Shown here: positions 12,201 through 23,724 of the stretch, in pieces
Position numbering within the stretch: the stretch's first letter is position 1
How the letters are laid out: every line of letters begins with the position of its first letter
Source of the DNA: Hofstenia miamia
Lineage: Eukaryota > Xenacoelomorpha > Acoela
Assembly (NCBI GenBank): GCA_004352715.1
Contig: SCFE01000115.1
Coordinates: forward strand, 745,459 to 809,458
Direction: 5' to 3'
DNA length: 64,000 bases
Notes under the pieces: model-generated
Database searches by the model: none
The model's input: the letters and a program-made list of their open reading frames with translations, nothing else
What the model was told of the DNA's origin: nothing
Program-made: the position numbers and the translations under genes

Positions 12201-12953
12201 CTAAAAATACAGGGAGTAACTGTCAATAACTAATCCATCTCTCTCAACGACGCGATTCTTCCAATCATACTCAATCTCAATGCCAGCGTTTTCTGACTTC
12301 TTCTTCTCCAACTCCACTATATTCCGCAAGCGGGTTTCTTCTTTACGTATTGCCGGGTGGATATCCGGTTTGACGAAAATCTTATCAAATGGTGCGGGAG
12401 ATTTTTTAAGCGCAGGTCGTTTAGATAAAATATCTTTACGCTGTATTCCCGAATGAAGTTTAACGAGAATAGGACGAGGTCGATCAGATTCTTTACCAAT
12501 CCTTCGAGTACTTTCCAGACATGATGCGTCAACTCCCATTTTACGAAAAATCTCAGCAACTTTCCCTTCATCGTCCTTCTTATGCATTATAGATTCTTTC
12601 TCACTTACACCAGTGATAATCAAGTTAGAAGCACGCGTTTTTATGTCTACACCTTCTAGAAACTTTTGATGACCATCTAAAATTTCCTTCATTTTGCGGT
12701 TTTCGTCTTTCAGCGCGGAATTTTCTTCTTCTACTGCTCTAATTTTCGCAGTTAGTGTATCTATCATTTGGCTGTTTCTTGCTACTTCTTTACAGTGTCT
12801 TGTGTTCATTTCTGTAATCACTGAATCCATTGAGGCGACGCGTTTATTCAGTGTTGCAACGTCAGTTGAAATAGAATCCATCGTTTCTGATACGCCTGTC
12901 TTTATCATCATTATGAGTTCTTTCTGATCATTTGAATTTCGTGTTCCAACCAT
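12201..12953 (-). CDS. LINE ORF1: coiled-coil RNA-binding protein
   Basis: An intact 250-residue frame upstream of and overlapping the start of ORF2 in a different frame. Residues ~15-95 are heptad-rich (MDSISTDVATLNKRVASMDS onward) and should form a coiled coil that trimerises the protein. Residues ~105-185 (ASNLIITGVSEKE, CLESTRRIG, RPRPILVKL) look like the RRM-type nucleic-acid-binding domain of L1-like ORF1 proteins, and a basic C-terminal domain follows (PAIRKEETRLRNIVE). In this family ORF1p coats the element RNA and acts as a nucleic acid chaperone. It is uninterrupted while its ORF2 partner is broken, which suggests a fairly recent copy. The ATG at 12953 opens the frame. Confidence 0.85.
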   Translation of the reverse strand: MVGTRNSNDQKELIMMIKTGVSETMDSISTDVATLNKRVASMDSVITEMNTRHCKEVARNSQMIDTLTAKIRAVEEENSALKDENRKMKEILDGHQKFLEGVDIKTRASNLIITGVSEKESIMHKKDDEGKVAEIFRKMGVDASCLESTRRIGKESDRPRPILVKLHSGIQRKDILSKRPALKKSPAPFDKIFVKPDIHPAIRKEETRLRNIVELEKKKSENAGIEIEYDWKNRVVERDGLVIDSYSLYF

Positions 12954-13758
12954 TCCGTTGTGACTTGAATTGAATTTTCCTTTATAGAATAAAAATCTTG
13001 TACTCTTTAAAAGCTAGTGTTTGTAGAATTCGAGTTGAAGTAATATTGGTAATATCTGAGAAAACACTGATTATGGTTGAAGATGTCAAAAAACCAACTG
13101 TAAACAAATTTTTTTGAAATTCCAAAATTTATTTTTGCTAAATTGTAACGTACGATATATTTTTTTCTTTTATTACAAGCGAATACAATATATTCCAAAC
13201 TTACGTTTTTAACACCATTTACATTGAAGCTAAGAAAGTTTGGACGTAAACATTTTATTTTAAGACAATATTGATATAAAAAAATTCATTAACGGGACAG
13301 AAACTTCATCTGGAAACAGTATTTAGGACAGTAAACCTTGGGATGGCAACCACAACCCAAAAAAAGAAACATGGCGTTCAATTTTTTTAATAGTTTCTGT
13401 TCCAATATAAAATTGGAATAGAATTTTCGTGGTTGTATGCATTTCCCTAAATGGAAATTTTTGCATTATTTTTAACTTAAATGTATCATATATTATACGA
13501 TACAATCAAGAAAATCGAAGGTCCAAAAAAATTTTATTTTTGAAAATGTTTGTATTATTCATTTAGATAATGTAGCAAAATATAATTTCAAAATGTACTC
13601 GTCTGCTCTCGGTACTCAAGAGTTTAAATATGACTGTGTTGAGATATAGACTTCTCATCCATGGCGCACAGTCTTAAAGCAAGCCAAATTTTTATTAATA
13701 CAATACCTGCTGTTTTTTGTATAACAGTATTCCTATTCAAGCTTGGGATTATTTTTAG
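12954..13758. other. Region between the LINE and DGCR8
   Basis: AT-rich. It should hold the 5' untranslated region of the minus-strand LINE on its left and the promoter of DGCR8 on its right. The last bases before the DGCR8 start codon are attatttttag, a pyrimidine-rich AG of the kind that ends an intron or accepts a spliced leader. No core promoter motif stands out. Confidence 0.4.
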
Positions 13759-16700
13759 ATGAGCGATTTAGAGGACGGTGAAATTACATCTGATGATGAA
13801 AATGTTTCATCTCCTAAGAAATCTAAGATAAGCAATCTCTGTAGTCCACGTCAAGCCCCTGTTATTTTGGATCATCTTACATTTACCGAAGGTGTAATGT
13901 TAGAATTTGTCTTTATTGGCTATCATTTGTAATTTTACTCTTTCATTTTATAAATACTTTTTTATGCATAAATTGTATGCCTCTATTTTAGATTTGACGA
14001 AAAAAGCTAAAAAACCTACTCCTAAAAAGAAACCTCGTAAGAGATTTCGCACAGTCAAAGAAGAGCCCGAAATTGAAGTTAGGATTTCAGAAAATAATTC
14101 TAAAAATCAAGAACCAGCAATTGAACGTTCAGTATATACACGTGATACAGTTTCTTGCGGCAAAGTAGATCTTCCAACTGGTAGTATTGCATTTTTTAAA
14201 CTAGTACCATTTGTATTTTGACAACCATGGGAATAAAAAACTTTAGCTACTTCAGCTTTTATGTTCTATATGCATTAGGGATCGCAAGCCGGCTGATATT
14301 TCTAAGGCCGAGCTTGAAGCCCGAAATATTATCAAGCCTATATAAGGAATCATTAAGAAATATGCTAAATTTAAGACAAATTAGCTAGAATTGAAAACTG
14401 GTTCATGTAGTTAAAGATTGCGAAATAATCTAGACTATAGTCCATATTACCTAGACCCACTGCAAAATCATAGCCAGTGATGGCCTTCCATTGGAATAGA
14501 AAAAAAACCCCGAAAAAATAGATTTCCAATAAAAAAGGAACAAGAAAATTACAAAATTCTAAGCAAAAACACAAACATTAGCCAATCAAATCAAGCTCAA
14601 ACATTAACCAAAAACCACTTTAAAATGCACAAACTATTTAGAGTCATCCCCTAAACCGATTTCTACCCATGGTGTTGAAACAACCAGCGACGCGAAAAGC
14701 TCTTCCTGCTTCTAAACTTGTGGGAGGAATGCTGCGAAACCAGTTGCGTATCATAGATAGAATGTCAACCTTTCTTTGAATTGTTTAAAAAAATCAAGTT
14801 CCTTCGCGATAAGCTTATCAAGAGGAAATTCTGCTTCCTTCACTGGCTGGGTGGCGTGCCTTGCAAATTCTCTCGACTCGACGTCGATGCTCATAGTCTC
14901 TACCTTGAAAGTTGAAGGTTTTCGGCAACATCAGGTGTCCGCGTTATTGGGTTGGGAGCAGGTACATCAAATTGATTAAATCGGATTCTGTGTTCAATAG
15001 TTCTAAAATAAAATTTTAATGGTGTTTGCAGTTAGGCATCCAGGATATCAATTATTAAATACTCAATAATTTGCGCGATTTTCCCTTGGCCTTCAGCAGT
15101 TCTTGCTTTCCATCTAAAAAATAACTGCTTCCCGAATTCGTACTCATTTCCCGCTAAAATCAATAATTTATTTGCTTGTACATCGGCAACATGGCGTTCG
15201 TTAATCATCAGTACAGCTGCTCGTATAGGCTCCAAGCTCTGCATTATAGTCTTGCATGCATTGAATTCCACATCAAATAATCCAACATCATCTTTACCCA
15301 AATAAATTAGTGCTTGTTTGATGGGAGTGTGCAATACAATATAGCGCTGAATCATATCAAAAACCGAATTCAATCTTGTTTTGCAATCCAGTATCATCTT
15401 TAACTTTTTTCCTAACTTTGTCCTAACATCCTCAAATATCAACGAAAATTTTGCCAGAGCCACTTTTGCATTTTCGGAGACCCTATGCTTTTCAAAATTA
15501 CAAACAATACTTTTAATTGTATTCTCTGATCTTGGATGTAATTGGCCGTACTTAATAACAAAATCTTTGGGTGTGGCCAGTGTCTTGAAGAGTATATTGT
15601 CTTTTGCAGCCATTCTGCTAATACGATATTCAATGGAAGATTCTGAAGCAGCTGTGAAAACATTGGTAGTAGTATCTTGTTTGAAACGTTTGATACTTTG
15701 CATTTGATGCAAATCGCTTACGCGCATTTCCGGTTCTTTGCTCAGCACAGATGAATGGATCGAACCAATGTGGTTTTGCACTCCTTTGGTAGAGCCACCA
15801 GTACATTTATAAATCTTTTGCAAATACCACATTTGGCAGTTTGAGCATCAGCTACTCGCAAGAAATACTTCCAAACTCCTGTAGATTTATACCAACTATA
15901 AGTTACAGACATAGAGAATATGCGATTAACGTGCACCAAATAATGAATTGGCAATAATGATTTATTTTGTTATATACAGCGGTGCCCAAAAGTATAACAC
16001 ACACAGTATGACGTCTAATAATTACACAAAAATGACGTTAATGCGGTTGCTTTGAAGTAATGTAATTAACTAATAATGTTATTAATGTCCCTTTGAACTT
16101 GCGCTTTCACTTTGTACTCGTTTAAGATTGAGAGATCAAGCCAATTAGATCAAAAGGGTGTGATGTAATTAAATTGATTGACCTCTAGTTGATTGATTGA
16201 ACGATACAGTAGTTGCAAATTTAGCAAACCATTTTGTTATATTATATTTCTCAATTTGCATTTTTTAATACACCGCACTAAGCCGGAGCTTGAAGCCCAT
16301 AATAATTTATCGGGAACCCGGGCTTGCGATCCCTAATCAGCATCGTTCTTCCAAAACCGAAATATAAATGAATTGATAAGAATATTTTAAATTTTTATTT
16401 TTATTCTTAAAATCTAAATTTCATTTTGTAATTTTATTTGATTCTCTCCTGTTTTTCACTTTTTATTTCATTCGATCTTACTAAATTCTTCAATTCGAAA
16501 TATTTTCGCGTTTTATATGGCATTTATGTTCTTCACAATTGTCTTGATACAATTTTCTATATTATATGTAGATATCAATTACTATACCAAGTTTATTGAA
16601 TAATTTGAGTTACTGACTATTTGATCACTTCTTTAGTAATCTATACTGATTCCAACGATATTTTGGTGTGTACTTCTAGTCCTAGCGTGCTATAAATATT

Positions 16701-18391
16701 CGTGAAACAGAAACGACATTGCTGAATTTTTGATCCAACATTATCAAATGCGATGAAGTATGATTCTTATATACTACGTACTTGCAATACTACGTCCTTG
16801 TAGTATATTTTCTTAACACCTTCCAACAGATATTTACTGGTGTTTTTTTTTCAGGAAGTTCGTAGATTTTTTGAAAATCATAGGGTAAGGCAAAGTCTAA
16901 GTGCCCACTATCAGGCTATGGCATTTGTAAATATCACGAAGAATTGTGTGAGTTAGCTCTCGATGAGGTATTTACTATTAATATTCAGCAGTAATATAGT
17001 TTTTGCGTTATAACATTGAACACATTGAGCACCAGCTGCTAAATGAATTTGATTTATTTGTTAGTGATTTCAAAATATATTTTAATATATTTTTTTGTTT
17101 AGGCTGGGCATTTGTTGAGCATCACAATGGCATGCCATTTTATTATCATCCTCAAACCCAAGTTGTAACTTGGTCACGACCTTATTTAAAAGAAGCTGGT
17201 CATCTAAAGGATCATCAACCACCGCTTTGGGCAATACCGTGTTATGAAAAGTATCTTATATCCGAGAAAGAAGTACCCATATCGGAAAAAGAAAAGTCTG
17301 GGGACATTTCTAATATACAGTCATATGAAGACTTTGAGAATTCCATGGAAAAATTTACTTCTTATTTAGATAAGCGTTTTCCAGTAACTGGGCATACAAT
17401 TGAACTTATGAAGATCACTCCCAAAGAAAAAGTTCTCGATGGCTCTATTGCAAACACTAAATATATGTTCGTTTCAAAAATTGGCGGTAGGCTTAAACAA
17501 TTTATATGTTTGCCAGTTAATGGTCTAGGAAGGTCATCATTGTGTGTTTTAAACGAATTTTTAGCAAAAGCTGGTTGTGGAAAACCTTGCTATAGTTTAT
17601 CAGATTTTATGGCGAATTCATCAACTTCGCAAAATGTTGTAACATGCGATGTTATTATTGATGAAATCAATTTTGCATCTGTGACATCGTGTTCAAAAAA
17701 GTCTGCTAAATTGCTTGCGGCTAAAGCAGCGCTTTTAATTATCGCACCTAAATTAGCGGACAAGAGTGAGCCCACTACCGGTGATTTGCCTCCGATATTG
17801 GCAGATGAGGATAATTCTTTGGAAGGGTCCCTTAAGCCTATTCAGGAAGCTATTAGTTTTTTTTCCAATTATGAAATTGATGATCCTATAATAGTAAAGT
17901 TAATTCAAGATAAAGGACTATTTGCATTGACGCCAAAAAATCTCTTGCGTAATTGCATTCAACGTAACTATGACAGTTTGGATTTAAAGCCTAGTGAGAG
18001 TATTACAACTTTGCCAAATGGTCGGTTTCTTTGTAATTTATCTTTTATGAAGTGTACATGTGAAGCTGAGGCTGGCACAATGTTGGACTCTCAGCAGATG
18101 GCGGCAGCCAAAATTTTGGCTGAGATGCACAAAATGTTAAAAAATTACGGATCTTTAATCAAGCTCTACTATGTCAATCCTAATATTGTTCGAAATAAGA
18201 CTGAACGCGCGATAGCCAAAAGTAAATTCCCTCCAGATAAAAATCTTGGAGAAGCTATGTCAGGAATATTAGAGCATCTTCGCCATGAAATTAAGAAAAC
18301 TAGGCAGTACACTTCGGAAATGCTAATAAAACCCAATGATGTTGAGAATTTTTACACACGGCTTTGGGCGCTGAAGAGTGAAAATTCGTAG
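13759..18391 (+). CDS. DGCR8: DGCR8/Pasha, microprocessor subunit, three exons
   Basis: Exons 13759-13891, 13992-14180 and 17103-18391 join in frame (phase 1 at both introns) to 536 codons and a TAG. DGCR8 dimers bind primary microRNA hairpins in the nucleus and position Drosha. Residues 1-44 are acidic; 48-64 are a basic, NLS-like stretch (KKAKKPTPKKKPRKRFR). The WW/heme-binding region starts at G108-W109 (LPTGW, HNGMPFYYH, TQVVTWSRP) and keeps the IPC motif; Cys154 (codon at 17240) aligns with the heme-ligand cysteine of human DGCR8. Two double-stranded RNA-binding domains follow at ~247-325 and ~368-460 (KSAKLLAAKAALLII; QQMAAAKILAEMHKMLKNYG), then a helical tail ~461-536 at the place of the Drosha-binding tail. 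The protein is shorter than human (773) or fly Pasha, mainly N-terminally. Sequence identity is modest, so this is a divergent ortholog. Intron 2 contains a hAT element. Confidence 0.93.
14276..16335 (-). mobile_element. hAT transposon relic in DGCR8 intron 2
   Basis: The ends form an inverted repeat: TAGGGATCGCAAGCC at 14276 and its complement ending at 16335. Flanks atatgcat (14268-14275) and atcagcat (16336-16343) match 6 of 8 bases, as expected for an aged 8-bp hAT target duplication. Inside, on the minus strand, a broken transposase runs from a BED-type zinc finger to the C-terminal dimerisation motif. The finger (VWKYFLRVADAQTAKC, CxxC, about 15840-15890) continues after a frame shift as NHIGSIH. 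A 266-residue central frame occupies 15032-15832. The C-terminal motif reads IPPTSLEAGRAF ... GRNRF at about 14650-14740. Frameshifts and stops make it non-autonomous. It lies antisense to the host gene. Confidence 0.88.
15032..15954 (-). pseudogene. hAT transposase, BED finger and central domain, frameshifted
   Basis: Two overlapping frames (15742-15954 and 15032-15832) give the N-terminal BED finger and the middle of the transposase; the shift lies near 15825. The central part contains LDCKTRLNSVFDMIQRYI, matching the position where hAT transposases carry a conserved D..TRW-like block. The C-terminal third is in a different frame further left. It belongs to the 2.06 kb element described above. 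Confidence 0.75.
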
Positions 18392-19429
18392 TATTATTCA
18401 AATTGCCGTTATATAGTTGTATTGTTGTAGTTCAACATTCAATTTTCTTCACAAATGTATTTTTATTTTATACGATTAAATTATATTAATTAACTGGGTA
18501 TTTCTTGTCTGAAAGCACTTTTTTGAAGTTTTAATTTGCTGCTGATAAAATAATTAAATATTTTTGTGATCAACTGCGCTTAACATTTGGGAAGGATACT
18601 AGGATAAGAGTAATGATTATTATTCAGATAACTGTTTACAATTAAAGAATTTATAATTTATCTGAATAGTATCATTTAAGTCGCAAATCATATTTACACA
18701 AATCACATACATGACAAAAACAATTCTCCAGGCTATAAATAAATTTCAACAGTATTTCTTCAATTTATTAAACCATTATTATTATTATTATCAGAAATCT
18801 ATTTTTGCTTAGAAAGAGATGAAATGCTTTTTAATTTCTGTGGGTAATGATCAACTTCGAAGGGCAATATCAATGAAGGATTCCTTTAAAACTGTTTTAT
18901 GCTTAGCACATGCAGAAGGGTTTGATCTTGAATTCTGTAAATAGCTGGATCTTAATCGTATTATAATGTGATAGGTTTTGATTAGCTTGAAGAATGTCAA
19001 TACAGTATTCAATTTGGCCAACTGTTTTGGAAAGAGAATTTATCTAGAAATGTAGTCTTAGTTTTTGACGAGTTTTTCTGTGAGATATTTAATGCATATT
19101 TTAACTAAATATCAATTTTTATAACGCATCGTTTAAGTCAGTAAATAAACGCATGGAAGTATTGTATTAGCGCCTCAAGTGGTTATTCCTAACTACTAAT
19201 GCTATAATTTTTTTATCTGTAGCTTATTTTTTTAAATATAATGATGTGAGTTGATCTTAAACTGTGGGTAATAATACTTGAAGGTGTCTACGTAGGCATA
19301 ATGACATAATATGAACTTAGATTCGCTGCAAAAACATCTTACTTTTACTAGATTATAAAATACAAAATTCTGTTTTAATTTAAATTAACAATTTATGCTT
19401 ACAAAAATATTTTGGCAATTTGTATCAAT
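18392..19429. other. 3' flank of DGCR8, no further gene seen
   Basis: Contains the presumed 3' untranslated region (an attaaa hexamer near 18475) and a short (att)n run at about 18776-18792. No other supported feature. Confidence 0.5.
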
Positions 19430-19700
19430 TCAATGCTATAGATTCCACAGCTAGATACATTGATGTATTATCGCTGAGGATGCAGTTGTCATCGGCATAT
19501 AGGTTGAAATTGAAATTAGTTATGAAATACGTGTTATTTATATAAATTCTAAAGCGAAGCTGGCCTAGAATCGCTTTTTGTGGCGCACCAATGTAAACTG
19601 GTAGCCAAGTGAAAAACTATCATTGAACTTAACTCTCTGGAAACTGGATTGGGCAACTTGTTATCAATGTTTTACTACAAGAAGAAAATCCTACTTATGT
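19430..19700 (-). pseudogene. LINE reverse transcriptase fragment (Jockey/CR1-like)
   Basis: The minus strand reads YIGAPQKAILGQLRFRIYIN followed by FNLYADDNCILSD, which is the GVPQGSxLGPLLFxIYIND and YADD core of a LINE reverse transcriptase. Several consensus positions are replaced (GVPQGS to GAPQKA) and stops lie just upstream, so it is an old fragment. Confidence 0.7.
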
Positions 19701-20497
19701 AATATAGTTTTTCAATTAGTATATTATAAGTAATAGAATTAACTCTTAGCAATATGTAGGTACCAATTTTTAATTCGGGAGAAATATGCATTTTATATGT
19801 TTATTTAAGATAAAATTTTACTTTAAACAGCCTGGTGTTCTCTTTATATGACAAACCGTTTTTCCACAGTTACAAAGAATTTATCAAAGCCTGCTAGGGA
19901 ATATATACATAGTGAGGCATGAACATGTATATCTCATTGATTTGTGCTGTGTACAAAATCAAAGGTCTTGGGGCTGAAGATATAAGCATTTAAGATTCTT
20001 TTTAAGAACCATAAAAGTTTTTAAGCTATGGGATTTGCAACGATGTGTGTAGAAATTTTGAGAGACCATGAAAGTTCGTGACGGACAGTTTGGTCAATTT
20101 AAGGAATTGCTTTTATAACTTCATATGTTGTAACACGGAAGGCAATTTCAGGTGAAACATGTTACGCGAAACGTTTCGGTAGTTAATTAGGGGACGTTGT
20201 ATTTCCGATGTTACTGTATTGTTAACTTCATTAAATATTTCTAAATTTTCAGGAAAAAAGTTTATTTATTTGCCACCAAAAAGCTGAGTATTTGTAATGG
20301 CAATTATTGGCCCTGCTCTAATATAGGAGAGCTGCATTATGGCAAATTCGGCCTGCGAGGCAACATTTAATCTCGAGATGTAAGCTTGATTAACTACCAG
20401 TCTTGGTCACCCTTGAAATTCAGAAATAACAAACTAATGCAATCCAATTTGAAAGTCCTTACCAATGGTTGATTATCCCGCAAATTATCTAGCAAAA
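19701..20497. other. AT-rich interval, nothing recognised
   Basis: No open frame, repeat or motif that I can support. Confidence 0.4.
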
Positions 20498-20985
20498 TAC
20501 AGGGTGTTCCAAAAGTCGGGATCATTTTGACATTGAATATCTCGGAAATTACTAAGGATATAAAAACGCATCTGGTGAATTCAAAAGGCTTGTAATCTCA
20601 ATTTTTACATAGAATGTTGAAAGATGTTTAGTGTGAGCACCATTGGTAACACGACATACATCAAGCCGACAGTCAAATTCTTGTCAAACGCAGTTCGGCT
20701 TGTTCAATCACATATTGAGGTTGAGGGTCGATCCGTTCTTTTAGCTGGGCATAAGCACCTATCTGTTATGAATTTACCATGCCATTTCACTATGAACTTT
20801 CTCTCTGGTGGCTCCTTCCTGAATTTTCTTGAACTGGACGTTGAAAAAAAGTCCATGATTTAGTTTTTGCAGATTCAAGCACACAAAGGCCTCTTCTGGT
20901 TGAGGGATCGTCATTATTGGGTCTCAAAAGAAATACAAAAATCAGTAGTCTTCCAAAAACTTTATAAATTAACTTTAACATGGCA
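20498..20985 (-). mobile_element. Tc1/mariner (IS630) relic, transposase N-terminus
   Basis: The left end is TA followed by CAGGGTGTTCCAAAAGTC (20498-20517), a typical mariner-type terminal repeat at a TA target. On the minus strand, VLESAKTKSWTFFQR shifts frame into KFRKEPPERKFIVKWHGKF and RTDRPSTS. This is the helix-turn-helix DNA-binding start of mariner-type transposases, including the linker normally written GRPsTS. The DDE catalytic part is missing, so the copy has a large internal deletion. I did not find the right terminal repeat. Confidence 0.68.
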
Positions 20986-21670
20986 TAAATTTGATATTAC
21001 TAAAATTCATAGTGAAGGACTTCAAATGTACCCACTGCTTTTCGAGCATTCTATATAATCAAATTAAGAATTGTAGGATCTTGTAGGTTTGTGTTTGTGA
21101 CAACCGCAACAACTTGAGTTTGTGTCAGCTGTGGGGATCGTAGATCTAAGCATCACTATTTTACTTACACAATTTTGATATCATCTATAATATAGAAACA
21201 AACTAATGAACTTTTGTTAATGAGGGCGAAAGATTCTCGAGTTTACCTGATTTAATTCAGTCAATTCAAGACGAAAGCACTACGTTCTTGGAAATTCGCG
21301 AATATATCTTTCCGTTCATGATAGAACTAAGCATGCTAATTAATACACAACGTCAAACTCATTGAAGCATCAGCACATGATTCAGATGTCTAGACTCTGC
21401 CTAAACTAAGCAACTGAAGTTTAGTTAGAAAGTGAAGTTTAATAGTGATCCAATATCGCAATGTTGTTGAGGTTCTTAGAATAGGATCTTGGCTTGAACA
21501 TTATTTTATGATCTTGCTAGCTTTTCTTTACTTTATACACCTTTCCGTGTCTCTCCAAAGAAGGTTAGATGTTTCTAGTGTTTCAAACAAAAGCCCTTAA
21601 CCTAGTCAATAAATTGAGTATTTCAAGAACTCGATGCAACATTAATTTCAAAATTTGTTATGCCCCCCAT
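20986..21670. other. AT-rich interval, nothing recognised
   Basis: No supported feature. Confidence 0.4.
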
Positions 21671-22868
21671 CAGTATTGGAACCGTGCCTTTATTTTTGGA
21701 ACGAGTACGGCACGGCACGAAATTCTCAAGCATGAGTCCGACCAGGTTTGTCAATGACAACCAAAACCTGACCCACATCATTTTGACCCATGTCCCACGC
21801 AGAAAATTATTTGACCCACACACTTTTTGTTCTTATCATCCGTGCAGCAAATTAATACTCAATTATATTTACTTATAAGCTAAAAAAAACTTGTTTTTGA
21901 ACGCCTTTTTGACGACAACTTGTGACTCTATGGTATCATTCTCGAGTTTATTTCTGTCACGCGTGATTATTCGACTCACGGCAGAGAAAGTTCTCTCGCT
22001 TTCAGCAGCTGAAGGTTGTATGACATATATATACCAATCAACCAAATACAAATAAGGCAGTTTATACTTAAAATCACTCCACCATTTGAGTAGGTTAAAG
22101 GTTCGCTCGAAAGCCGCTTCCAATGAAACGGTTGCGGCATATTGAGCCATCTCGGTTTCTGCAACTTCGGCGGATGATAGGCGATGTCGATCTAGCATAG
22201 CAACAAGAGATGGAGAAGAAACCGCTGCACAAAATGCAGCGAAAGGATCAACTTTTCCTTTATTTGCAGGAGTTGGAGTTGTATCCAAATGGGAAACAAT
22301 TTGTATTATTAATCTCAAAACAATGCAACACAAAATACAACACGTGGGGAAACAAAATACATAATGGCCTTAGTTTCTCCGTACATCCCGCCTACGCATT
22401 TTTTATTCGTGTCGCCTCCATATAATACACATAGTACTCCTTGCCTTTAATATAGTGTGACAACAAGGTAGCTCCAGATTGTTTTGAAGTTGGCTATAAA
22501 GTTCGTCCTTAATTATGACCTACACCAGGAGTGACCCCTGACCCACCAAAAAGTGACCCATTTGACCCATGGATCATTGACAACGCTGAGTCCAACATAG
22601 CAGGAAGATATTTACATTTTTCGTTGAATGTAAAACGCATCTTAGATCAAATCTGTATGAATGAGAAGTCTTTGGCAATAAATTGTTTCAATAGTTTAAC
22701 AAATTGGTCAAGAACGAAATAAAATTTTCTATGATTATAATATGCAAATGAATATATTTAGAAAATCAAAATAAAAAATTATATTTCATACGTAACGTGG
22801 GCAATAGCACGGCACGGGCACGAAAGTTTCTGTAAAAATTAGCACGGCACAGCACGGTTCCAATACTG
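21671..22868 (-). mobile_element. Second hAT family, internally deleted
   Basis: Terminal inverted repeats CAGTATTGGAACCGTGC at 21671-21687 and its complement at 22852-22868. Just inside each end lie three copies of TGACCCA (21769, 21784, 21812 on the left; 22539, 22554, 22563 on the right) and a CACGGCACGGGCACG-like cluster, which look like subterminal transposase-binding repeats. Flanks ccccccat and gctaccat agree at only 5 of 8 positions, so the target duplication is uncertain. The only coding remnant is the transposase C-terminus on the minus strand. Confidence 0.8.
21869..22333 (-). pseudogene. hAT transposase C-terminal dimerisation domain
   Basis: A 154-residue frame whose last 80 residues carry the hallmark hAT family dimerisation region: LLKWWSDFKYKLPYL, then QPSAAESERTFSAVSRIITR and RNKLENDTIESQVVVKKAF. 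In active elements this segment holds the transposase multimer together. The RNase H-like catalytic core is absent, so this cannot act alone. The element's inverted repeats flank it. Confidence 0.88.
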
Positions 22869-23360
22869 GCTACCATTGAACTACACTCTTTAGTTCTGGG
22901 CTGTAATATAGTGTGACAACAAGGTAGCTCCAGATTGTTTTGAAGTTGGCTATAAAGTTCGTCCTTAATTATAACCTACACCAGGAGTGACCCCTGACCC
23001 ACCAAAAAGTGACCCATTTGACCCATGGATCATTGACAACGCTGAGTCCAACATAGCAGGAAGATATTTACATTTTTCGTTGAATGTAAAACGCATCTTA
23101 GATCAAATCTGTATGAATGAGATGTCTTTGGCAATAAATTGTTTCAATAGTTTAACAAATTGGTCAAGAACGAAATAAAATTTTCTATGATTATAATATG
23201 CAAATGAATATATTTAGAAAATCAAAATAAAAAATTATATTTCATACGTAACGTGGGCAATAGCACGGCACGGGCACGAAACTTTCTGTAAAAATTAGCA
23301 CAGCACAGCACGGTTCCAATACTGGCTACCATTGAACTACACTCTTGTTTTGGGCTTTAA
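22449..23360. repeat. 456-bp tandem duplication of the hAT right end
   Basis: Unit 1 is 22449-22904 and unit 2 is 22905 to about 23360, differing at only a handful of positions. Each unit includes the subterminal TGACCCA repeats and a full right terminal repeat (22852-22868 and 23308-23324). The element therefore has one left end and two right ends. Confidence 0.92.
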
Positions 23361-23724
23361 TGTTAAATACTCTAGTAACTTAAACGCTTATTTTAAAATT
23401 TGCCAAAACTATACTAAGAACCACCATACTAACCCTATTTCTACTGGTTACTTTTATACAGGGACGAGTCGGCTATGCTTTATGTAACAAACCGATTTGT
23501 TCGCATTTTTAAACAATTTTACTAAGCATGTTAGAAATATTGAAAGCTTTTTCCATTGACACATCCGTAGGGTGTGGCCCGTACAGCCAATGATGATTTT
23601 TGCCTGAAGCATATGCAAATATGAATTTTTTTCAATTAGAAATTTTGTAAAAATTCTTTCCATACCTAGTCCAGTGTTCAGATAATGAGGTGCTGTATAG
23701 ATTTAGGTTGAAAAAGAAGAAATA

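Noticed and set aside
16856-16972. Exon-like stretch after tttttttttcag in DGCR8 intron 2
   Set aside because: The open frame ends in a stop at 16970-16972, and exon 2 joins exon 3 perfectly in phase with the conserved LPxGW text across that junction, so no extra exon is needed.
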